This document shows positions 49,322 to 57,733 of a DNA stretch of 64,000 nt, in pieces. Position numbers and translations under genes: made by a program. Numbering within the stretch: position 1 is the stretch's first letter; every line of letters begins with the position of its first letter. The notes under the pieces are model-generated. The model saw only the letters and a program-made list of their open reading frames with translations. It did no database searches and was not told the DNA's origin. The stretch is from Acidobacteriota bacterium (lineage in GTDB: Bacteria > Acidobacteriota > Blastocatellia > RBC074): assembly GCA_016715865.1 (NCBI GenBank), contig JADJXM010000012.1, positions 248,001 to 312,000 on the forward strand, in the 5' to 3' direction.

Positions 49322-49602
49322 CCAACCGGCTCCGGTTCACTGAAGAGGTCCTTTAAAGCCGGGATAACTTTCGCCGGGGCGTCAAGTCGCTCGCAGAAGG
49401 CTTTCCATTGATCGGCCGAAAGACGGAATTCGGACTGGTCCGCCAGAACGGAGTGCGCGGCGTCAAGAGAAGCTTGCAATACGAACTGGCTGATGTTCGT
49501 GTGGCGAGCCCGAGCCGCTTCCATGAGGATGGATTTCTCTGGATCAGATGCGCGGATTGATAATCGGGTCTCTTTTTGCTTTTTGGCCGATTTTACTGGC
49601 AT
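49318..49602 (-). CDS. DUF1778 antitoxin (TacA-like)
   Basis: 94 residues. A ribbon-helix-helix N-terminus (KETRLSIRASDPEKSILMEAA, TNISQFVLQASLDAAHSV) and a C-terminal tail that would neutralise the toxin (LSADQWKAFCERLDAP). Directly upstream of the GNAT toxin gene. Confidence 0.82.
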   Translation of the reverse strand: MPVKSAKKQKETRLSIRASDPEKSILMEAARARHTNISQFVLQASLDAAHSVLADQSEFRLSADQWKAFCERLDAPAKVIPALKDLFSEPEPVG

Positions 49603-49689
49603 AACTCAGCTCCTTTCATAAGGTCGAACAGAGTTTAACGCGACGTACTCCCATTGTACACCCATAAGTGGTTATCACTCGGGGGAGGC

Positions 49690-49930
49690 TTCCCCTGGAC
49701 CTAGATCTGGATCTGCTCGTTAAGATGGTAGAACCGGGCACGATCGAGGACACTCTCCTGCGGCATTCTCGCCAGCGCTGCGGCCAGGCGGACCAGTCTA
49801 TCTGCACTCAGGAGACGATCGCCGTAATCTTGCCAATCATCGCCTGCATAGCGATACCGTATCCGAAGGCGCCGGGCAGAACCCGGATCCGGAAGTTCCA
49901 GCGCACTTTTGACGAAACTGGGTTCATCCT
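49690..49930 (-). pseudogene. Decayed partial copy of the 46922 membrane protein
   Basis: Two blocks of the gene at 46922-47713 are recognisable. LAAALARMPQESVLDRAR and HLNEQIQI match its LAAEQARMRQENDLDRAR and LNEQLQI; the DNA around 49860-49905 (TATCCGAAGGCGCCGGGCAG) matches near 47507. The ~330 bases between are lost and frames are broken. The rest of the 49603-50142 gap holds no further feature. Confidence 0.7.
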
Positions 49931-50142
49931 TCAATATCCCGGGACAGCCAGCATCTGGTTCAGCCAGAATACCTACAATCACCCCCTCAACATGGGAATT
50001 ATTCAGGACCTTTGATTTTGCGAACTCAATCAGGTTTTAGGAGATTGGGCGACAGTTATTTATAGAGGCTACCGACCAAGTAGCCGCTCTCATCCGAGCG
50101 ATTGGGACCAACGACTCAGTGAGGCGTTTTTATGAGGTAGCT

Positions 50143-52952
50143 TCAGACCACTTCCAACCGGAGCGTCAGTTCTCTCATCAGGCAAGTGGGCAGGGGGATC
50201 CGCTGAGCGAGTTTTTCAGTGTTGCGCGCGTCCACATTGAATTTCTCTCCCATAACCACACTGAACCAACGTTCACGGTCCATCACGACACGATACTGTT
50301 TTTCGTCCTGGGTTTCGGCAAGATAGGGCAGATAGACACGAATGGACTTACCGCAGCGTTCGACCTTGGCGCCAATGCGGTCCACGCGGCCGGTGCGTTG
50401 TTCAAGGGTACTGGGATTCCAGCATAAGTCATGGTGAATGACGTGGCGGCAGAAGCGGTGCAAGTCGACTCCTTCGGCCATCACGCTGCTGGCAATCAGC
50501 ACCTCTGGAAAAAAGGGGCTGTTAAAGGTGAGCATCAAACGCTGACGAGTTTCCGACTTCACGGCGCCATTCACCAGTCGCACATTGGCGAGCAGGCGCT
50601 CCGGCTCGGCTCCCTGGCGCTCGTCCAGCGCAAGGCTATCAAGGACATCCAGCCCGTTGATGGCTCCGGTCTGAATCGAACTAATGGCGGCAAGGTACTG
50701 CCGCCGCTCCTCTTCGATACATCGCTCGGCAAGAAAAGCGAAGAATTCAGAAAGCATTTCTCGCAGGGTGAGACCGGAGTCGTCAACGCTCGTAAAAGCC
50801 TGGTTCACTGCATCTTCGTTAAGACGGCCCCCTGACAGAGGAAAGAATCGCACCAGAAAAGAAGGCGTACGCAGGTATCGCCGGATAACCTCCTGAAGCT
50901 CGTCTTTATGAGGATCGAGTTCTTGAAGATAATGCGCAAGAGCCTTTTCCACTTGTGCGTCGCAAGCACGGCGGGCTGGCGAATCGACGTCAAAAAAACG
51001 TTGGCCACGGCGCTCCAATTCAGCTTCTACCTTATTCATAGGGCAGGCTAGCTTTTCCGCACCGTCGCGATAGATTTTTTCCAGCATCTGACCTGAAATG
51101 ACCTGACGCAGTACACGTCCGGTTTGAACATAATGGCAGAAGACAACCACTTTCTCTCCGCGTTGCCAAAGATTGAGCACGCGATTCGCCGTAGCTGCGA
51201 TTTTCGGGTGTCCTGACGATGAGCGAGGATCATCCAAGGGCAAGGCCTTTTCCAATCGTTCTAGATACCAGTTGGCGACTTGATCGCCAGATTCAATTTC
51301 CGGCTTATCGTCATCATCGTTGTCAAGACTTTCGGTGGCAGCCCGCCGAGTGTGCAGGAAGGCTTCATAGCTGGACGCCAGCCCCTCGGCAAATACGGGC
51401 CGTGCTTCCGGCCTGCAGGCCGTGGCCCTCGCTGCCAGCAAAAAGGCAGCAGCGCCTCTCCTCGATATCGATACCGCGATCTTCGCCGTTCACGCTGTCG
51501 CTGAGAATGGCGCGCCCGGGAAGTCGCTCACGGCGGAAAACGCCATTGAAGGTCCGTTCCTTCAAATGACGTATGACCCACGGGCGGAGAACTGACTCAG
51601 CGGCTCGCATTCGCTCGGAGGTACGACGATAAACGTCGAGCACAAGATCGCAAGCCGGCGTCCGGCTAGTAGCGGAAGAAATCGCCTCCCACCAACTTTC
51701 AATTTCGGATTCACGGAAGGTCTGTACACCCACGACCAGATTCTCGGCGCGCAACTGCCCCCATGCTGCGTCGAGATTCAAGGCAGAGACTTGTGCCGCG
51801 TCAAGGCGATCACGCACCTCCTGGATCTGTTGTCGGAAAGAATCACGGCCGCAGCTCGGCGCCTCCTTCACATTCCAGGCGATGCCTTCAAAACGCTCCA
51901 ACACCGAACAGAGTTCATGGTGCCCAAGTTGGAATGGGGTAGCCGTTAGAAAGAGCATCCGTTCAAAGATGCCGCCAAGCACGCCCCGAGAAATTTCATC
52001 GGCATCCTGTCTGGCCTCGGGATTCTGAAAGAGACCGGATAGTCGCGCGCCAGGGTTTTCAGATGGTGAGCTTCATCCATGACCAGCAGAGGCAATTTGA
52101 AATCAATTTTTTCGAGACATTTCTTCCAGACTTCTTTCAACTCCTCTGTCAGCTGCTGGCGTGCGCTGGCGATCCGGGCTTCATATGTATCAGATTGTCG
52201 CCGCGGCAGGCCTTGCAGTATCTCATAGGTCCGTGTCAGGTCGAGATCGCGCAATGCATTAATTACGGCCATTGGCACAGGATCATCGCTATCGTGGCCT
52301 TCTTTGCCGTCAGGCTCAATCCCCGCTGGCGAAGAATCTTCAACCATGATTCAGGCGGCTTGTTGAGCAGCCTATCCCATATATCTTCGCCATTTTTCTC
52401 TACCCATTTCAGCCACAACAAATTTCCCGCGCACCGGGAAAGCGTGCGGCGTAATGGCCCGGTGTGATGTCGTCCGCGCAAAGCGCGTTGAATCACCGCC
52501 AACTTCACCCAACCGTCATTTAATCCACGATGCATCGCACCGTGCGTCATGAAGATAATGGAATTCCGGCGCTCCTCCGGATCGTCCAGCAGTTTCAGAA
52601 AGGCTATCGCGGAGTCCGCCGAGGCGGCGACGACGCGCTCTCTGGCTTGGTCTGACAGGCATTTTTCTGCAAAGACCAAAAAGTCCCGCGGCCACTTTTC
52701 CTTGAGGCTCGGCGGAACCATCACGACGACAGGTCTGTGCTGCGCGTCCAAAAGCGCCAGCGACGTGGCCACCGCCAGCGCGACGAATGTCTTACCCATT
52801 CCTACCTCGTCGGCCAGAACCACCCCTGGCTGAGTTGACAGGCGGCTTAGAATCTCTCGCGCAGTTTGCTCTTGTCGCCGAGCGTCGGCTTCGGAAATCC
52901 GCCCCGCAACATGCAATCGAATCGAATCGGCGAGCTTATGCCACTCTTTCAT
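50143..52952 (-). pseudogene. SNF2-like helicase, three frameshifts
   Basis: Four overlapping frames make one ~935-residue protein. Visible motifs: Walker A VVLADEVGMGKTF, Walker B/DEAH VMDEAHHLK, motif III FLTATPFQLG, and motif V/VI SSVMAEGVDLHRFC and EQRTGRVDRIG. Frame changes fall near 52305 (GGGG), 52065 (AAAACCC) and 51442 (TTTTT), all at homopolymers. The ATG at 52952 overlaps the end of the PLD gene by 4 bases. The protein resembles SNF2/RapA-type translocases of defence operons such as DISARM DrmD. It is either decayed or carries sequencing errors. Confidence 0.8.
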
Positions 52953-55006
52953 TTGGACGCCTCCTCGAATGCCTCTTGCACATAGGCCGCGAGCATTGGA
53001 AGCCGCGCAAGTTCCTCCAGTGAAATGGTCACACGAATCTCTTTCCTGAGTTCGATGAGCGCTGCACGGACTCGTTTAGTACTTAGACTGCCCGGCGCCG
53101 TTTGCGGTTTGACGCGGGTCAACTCCAGACAGAGTTCCGTGAGCAGAAAACATCGTTCTTCATCAGAGTGCGCCTCCTTGCCGATCGCTTGCGCCAGGGC
53201 CAACACCCCGATCGGCCCGCGCAGACGCCAGTTGAGAGCCTGTTCCGAAACGGCGGGCCTTTCAAGTCTCAGGCGCATTGCTCGCAGCGCGTCCGATACG
53301 CGACGGGTTCGTTGCAGCAGGAATCCCGACGTATTCACGCGTTTGTGCGGGTCAAGCAGTGGCGCAGCCCCAGTCTGCTTTGGCTGCCGTCCCAACCAGC
53401 GCGCCAGAGCCTGATGCAGCGGTCTGGCCGAGGTCAGGCTTTCGATCAGCGCTTCGAGAGGCAGGTCCTTCAATTCGGCAGGCGGCGGCAGCGCGGAAGC
53501 ATTCAACACGTTCACCGGCCACCACGCATAGCCATTGGAACCGGGCCAACTCACGCTAAAACCTGAGGGCGCGCGCTCGCGCTCCCACGAGATGCGAAAC
53601 AATTCAGGCCTCCCTCTGGCGTTCCAGTCGTCTTCTGTTAAAAAAGCTTCACGCTCGTCTTCAACATGTAGCATCCAGCCCATAGGAGGCGCACCACTGA
53701 AGGTGAATTCCAAAAAATAGCGATGCCTCTCATCGCGGCCGAAGTTAGCCTCGCAGAACGCCGTCGGCAGGGCCACTAAGAAGGCATGCGCGCAATCTTC
53801 ACCTTCATCGATCCGCGGCTGCCAACGCCACTCGATATCATCAGGAATGATCTCGCCGGGCAACCAGGCACTGTTCAGGGCCTTCAGGGCATCCCTGTTG
53901 TGATGGCTCACCACATACGCGAGATTGATTTCGAGATTCTTCGTCTCACCCAGGCCAAGACCGGCGGAGGTAAAGTTACTCGATCCCATCATCAACAATG
54001 ATATTGAGTCGTTTTCCAACCACAGGCACTTGGCATGCAGCGGGCGTCCTTCTTCCAACACGAGACGCCAAATGTCGGTTTCGACGCCGGGGCGACTGGC
54101 AGGCATGGCTGTCATCAACGATTCTGGCGCGTGCAAGAACACTGCCTTTTCGCCGGGCACATCCTCCGCGGTGAGATAGAACTCCAGACAGGCATCGCCT
54201 CGTTTCCGAAGCAACTCCCATAACTCACACGCCGGTGCATTGACCGGTGACGGAGGATCAAAGAAGGGGCTCACGACAGCAGCACTCCTCGGTGGACCGG
54301 TCCTCGGCCACTGTTTACGTAGTGTATTGAATACGCTTTCGCGCCCCGGCCCGGTGGTCACCACAATAATACGCGGATTGGAGAGTGAGCGCGGAACCTC
54401 ACTGACGCCCCAGGTGCGCGTGACCTTTGCAACGCGGTCGAGAAATGCCTCCCAACGTTGCACAGACGGGTTGGTATGATGATCAGAGATAACGGTGGTT
54501 CTCGCTGCTTCGCGAAGGAAATCGAGAATATCATCGAGCGCCATCAGTGGCATCGTGCTGCCATCGAAGTAGTCAAGCACGCCGAATATTTCCTGGTTCC
54601 GTCGGTAGCCGTCCTCGGTGAGGTTCGCCGATGCAACGATCAATCGGGCGTGACGGCTCCAAAGCAAGAGCGAGACCTTTGCATGCAGGATGCCGTGTTT
54701 TGGCCGCGCCGGCAACATGTCCCAGCGCAGGCTTCGTACCCCTCTCGCATGATGTTGATCTATGAGCGCGGCGGCACACATAAGCTGTGAGAACTTTTCT
54801 TCGCGTTCAATGAGATAAGCCGGCCCATCTTCGCCCGCATCACTTTGGAGTTGTAGAAAACGGCTCAGGCACTCCTCTTCGAACAGAATCGGGGAAAACG
54901 TAAAACTTGTCGCCACGCAACCCACCGGGTCGCCTGCGTCATCTGACGGCACCCATGCGTCCAGGATTTTGCTATAGCCTTGCTTTTCATTTCTCTTTTT
55001 TCTCAT
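52949..55006 (-). CDS. Phospholipase D-family nuclease
   Basis: 685 residues, intact. Two HKD half-sites are visible: HAKVSLLLW..ASANLTEDG (about 105-135) and LHAKCLWLE..GSSNFTSAG (about 325-350) with a nearby acidic residue, as in the two-motif PLD/DNA-nuclease group. The C-terminal ~250 residues are helical (LAQAIGKEAHSDEERCF). Probably a nuclease in a defence cassette, as for DrmC in DISARM, but assignment to a named system is not supported. It overlaps its neighbours by 4 bases on each side. Confidence 0.8.
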   Translation of the reverse strand: MRKKRNEKQGYSKILDAWVPSDDAGDPVGCVATSFTFSPILFEEECLSRFLQLQSDAGEDGPAYLIEREEKFSQLMCAAALIDQHHARGVRSLRWDMLPARPKHGILHAKVSLLLWSRHARLIVASANLTEDGYRRNQEIFGVLDYFDGSTMPLMALDDILDFLREAARTTVISDHHTNPSVQRWEAFLDRVAKVTRTWGVSEVPRSLSNPRIIVVTTGPGRESVFNTLRKQWPRTGPPRSAAVVSPFFDPPSPVNAPACELWELLRKRGDACLEFYLTAEDVPGEKAVFLHAPESLMTAMPASRPGVETDIWRLVLEEGRPLHAKCLWLENDSISLLMMGSSNFTSAGLGLGETKNLEINLAYVVSHHNRDALKALNSAWLPGEIIPDDIEWRWQPRIDEGEDCAHAFLVALPTAFCEANFGRDERHRYFLEFTFSGAPPMGWMLHVEDEREAFLTEDDWNARGRPELFRISWERERAPSGFSVSWPGSNGYAWWPVNVLNASALPPPAELKDLPLEALIESLTSARPLHQALARWLGRQPKQTGAAPLLDPHKRVNTSGFLLQRTRRVSDALRAMRLRLERPAVSEQALNWRLRGPIGVLALAQAIGKEAHSDEERCFLLTELCLELTRVKPQTAPGSLSTKRVRAALIELRKEIRVTISLEELARLPMLAAYVQEAFEEASK

Positions 55007-56323
55007 TGCTTGACAAGGTTAAGGTCGAGCGCAAACTGCCATAGCGAACGGACACGGAAAAGATGCACATAACTTTCATCTTGCGCTCCCGGCTCATCGG
55101 TACGATACAAAGGACGGATGATGACGCTGCCATCATTGAAGCGTTCAAACCACGGTTGTTTCCCATTGGGTGGCTTTCGGCGCTGGATCGTACAGTGATG
55201 TTCGAGGAGCCTTTCAACCCAATCTTCAGCATTATCGCTTTCCACCAGGCTGGCGAAGGTCTCAATACATCGTGCAGATTCATCGAGAGGCACTAGCTTT
55301 TCCACGGCTTTAGTGAAAGCTTCGGGCACGCGATTGGCTGCAAGTTGAACCGATGGCAAACTTGCGAGCGCCTTTGGCGACGTCTTGCTCCCTCCCTGCC
55401 GCGTCATCTCGACCAGGCAATCCTGGAAAGCGTCCTGGCACAATCGGGAGAAATTCTCGAAAGCATCGATCGCATCGAGCAATTCAGCCAATTCCGCATC
55501 GGCATTATTCCGCAGCCTTCGATAAAACTCGCGCTCGGAGCCGGATGCTTCCCAAACTTTGCGGCCTGTGAGCGAAACAAGAAACTCCATAATTTCGCGC
55601 CGAAAGCCTTTGGGATCGTTAAACAACGAGGCCTTGATGAAGACGGCTTCCTGTGGTTTTACCTGGGATGGTGCAAGGTGTCGGGCGAAGAAACTCCATC
55701 CTGCCCAGGTCGAATTCCTCGCCGTGGCTCCTTTTTCCAATCCGGCCTTCACTGCCTCTATCAACCGTGTGCGATCGGATTGCCCGGGCCCGCCCCCGCT
55801 TCCGATGAAACCGTCCAACCCTTGCTCGCGTGACCAGATGCTAAGCAACTCATATCCGGTTTCGCCGAGTCGCCCTCCGCTTTCGATGCCGAGCGTACGT
55901 GCGAGTAACCGATAGACGCCATGGAAACCAAAAACGGTTGGCGTTTTCAGATACCGATTAGCTGACAAGGGCACGGCGTCAGCGATGGCCCGCTCCGCTT
56001 TCAGTCTCCCCGGCAAGCCAAGCCGCTGGGAGTCTTCAGCGGTGCGTACCAATCCCTCGACCAGATACCACTCGAAGACCTGCCAGGGCGGGCTGATGCC
56101 ATCCGCCGCGACATGTCTCATCATCGAAGCAGCTACATATTTCAAACGCTACCGCCATGGCGGTGAGGAAACGCGGATGCCGCTGCCGTTCGCGGACGCC
56201 TGGCACTAACCGCACGGCCAATGCGTCGGCCAGTGGCTCGGTGCCCAGCGGGTCAATGCCACCCTCGGCAGCTTCAACAGGATCTCGCGCTGTTAAGACT
56301 GGAGCGAATGCAAAATTTTCCAT
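55003..56323 (-). pseudogene. Unrecognised gene of the helicase-PLD cassette, one frameshift
   Basis: About 440 residues if the frameshift is repaired. The start is the ATG at 56323 (MENFAFAPVLTARDPVEA); the second part is in another frame from about 56145 (KYVAASMMRHVAADG) through the end. The join is at a TTT run. The sequence is mainly helical with no family recognised, ending VRSLWQFALDLNLVKQ. Four-base overlap with the PLD gene makes a three-gene operon with the helicase last. Confidence 0.65.
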
Positions 56324-56489
56324 TGATTTATTGAAGATGAGACAGTGGTACAGATTTCACATTACTGGGGCAACCTATCCATTCCACTCGAAAAGCTTAC
56401 CACGTCTATCGAGAGGATAGAACATCTTTGCATATTATCGTAATCAAAGCTGAGAAGCTGATAAAAGGCTCTTGATGCACAGTAAGTCG

Positions 56490-56864
56490 TTAACGAAAGA
56501 AACACAACTTGGTTGGCGAGATTGTTGAAGGGATCGGCCGCTGGGCCATGCCGGCAGTGAAATTCTCTTTGTGTCCGTTATGAGCGGACTTTTTAGTCGT
56601 CGATTTGTTCAGTTTCCACGGATCGAGCTTCAGGGTAGAGCGGATAAGTGAAGGCGAATAACACCTGATCATTTCATCCGCCGCCTGACGTAACTCGTCG
56701 GGAATAGGTTCACGTATGTATTTGCGGTTTTTACGCCAGGTCTCCAGGCGGGTTTTGAGTTCAAGTAAATCACGGGGAATTTCAGAATGGTGTATGGCCA
56801 AACCTCCAGAAATGAAATTTCGATATCCGAGGCGAGGATAGGAGAAGAAGGCAGGAACTGTCAC
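56490..56864 (-). CDS. Hypothetical protein, possible IS accessory fragment
   Basis: 124 residues, GTG start uncertain. The middle (LELKTRLETWRKNRKYIREP, IPDELRQAADEMIRCYSPSL) resembles the short helical ORF carried by some insertion sequences. No transposase is alongside. The stretch 56323-56490 holds nothing recognisable. Confidence 0.35.
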   Translation of the reverse strand: MTVPAFFSYPRLGYRNFISGGLAIHHSEIPRDLLELKTRLETWRKNRKYIREPIPDELRQAADEMIRCYSPSLIRSTLKLDPWKLNKSTTKKSAHNGHKENFTAGMAQRPIPSTISPTKLCFFR

Positions 56865-57156
56865 GCCGGCTTACCGAAATAGGCACATTAGTGAAACTGA
56901 CCGGCGTGTTTAACGGGATCTCGGTATGCCAGTGTCAAGACGCCTTACCGAAGGGACACGATTATCTGTTTATTAGAGCGGGATGTTCAAACAGTCACTA
57001 ATCGGTCACTATTGAACTTCTAAAATGGGTCATTTTATACAAGAATAAGAGAAGACAAGTGGTAGAAAAACGAGCGGACTAGTGCCCTGAGATTTGATCT
57101 TAAAGGGTTTACCGTCTTATTACTCACTACGCCAATGACGCTTATTCAATTCCGAC

Positions 57157-57203
57157 CGGTTCGGGACCGAGAGGTCGGAGGCTAAAATCCTTTCACCCCG
57201 ACT
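57157..57203 (+). repeat. Degraded 3' copy of tRNA-Pro (island end, att site)
   Basis: Matches the last ~47 bases of the tRNA-Pro at 45335-45408 (from CGGTTCGGGACCGAGAGGTC to CCCCGACT) with four substitutions. GTTC in the T loop became GCTA, and the T stem and acceptor each carry a change. It lacks the 5' half, so it is not a functional tRNA. It marks the right end of an ~11.8-kb island. Confidence 0.85.
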
Positions 57204-57222
57204 TTTAGAATCAATAGTTTAG

Positions 57223-57250
57223 GGCTTCCGCTTGGAAGCCTTTTTCTTTT
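57223..57250 (+). terminator. Intrinsic terminator after the tRNA copy
   Basis: GGCTTCC (57223-57229), loop GCTT, GGAAGCC (57234-57240), then TTTTTCTTTT. This is probably the original terminator of the tRNA gene before island insertion. Confidence 0.8.
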
Positions 57251-57733
57251 CTACGACACTTTCAACAACACTTTCAAGTAGCCCTTTTTTCATTCATCGG
57301 CCTCGATCCTTTGAGCTCTGCCTACAATTTTCCCAACTGCTTATCGCTTGACATCGGCGACCGAAGCAGACTGCCTGACGAATTCTTTTCGTTATCAGTT
57401 CGAGCGAATAGGCGACTGGCCATTCGCGGATTATTCACTGCAAGCCGTCGTTATATACTTTTGTGTAGAAAATTTTCCGCCTTTCTGCAATTATAATAAG
57501 CGAGTGAGGGCTTCAGTCTTGATGTAGTAAGTGCCCAGCCATTTTTTCAGAAGCGATTTGACCCTCATTCTCTGGCCTTGCCCCGGCTTGCTGTTCGCGC
57601 GAGTTCCTGACCAGATACTGAATTCCCTAAAATCACGATGCAGAGATTGTCCAACGTTCTGGGAGCCACCTCCCTCATCCGTGTGATAGTGAACCGATTC
57701 CCGCTATCTCAATCGGAAGGCTGAATCAGAGCT
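57251..57733. other. Intergenic region before the CHAT gene
   Basis: About 480 bases. A 61-codon open frame at 57311-57496 has no protein-like signal or Shine-Dalgarno. No promoter could be fixed; the CHAT start is preceded by GGAAGG further upstream. No palindromes or heptamers occur. Confidence 0.4.

Noticed and set aside
50143..55006. Assignment of the helicase-PLD pair to DISARM
   Set aside because: No methylase, DrmA or DrmB gene; the third gene is unrelated as far as can be seen.
57157..57203. Second functional tRNA-Pro
   Set aside because: The 5' half is missing and the T loop is mutated (GTTC to GCTA).
57311..57496. 61-codon open frame before the CHAT gene
   Set aside because: No Shine-Dalgarno, no family similarity and composition unlike the real genes.
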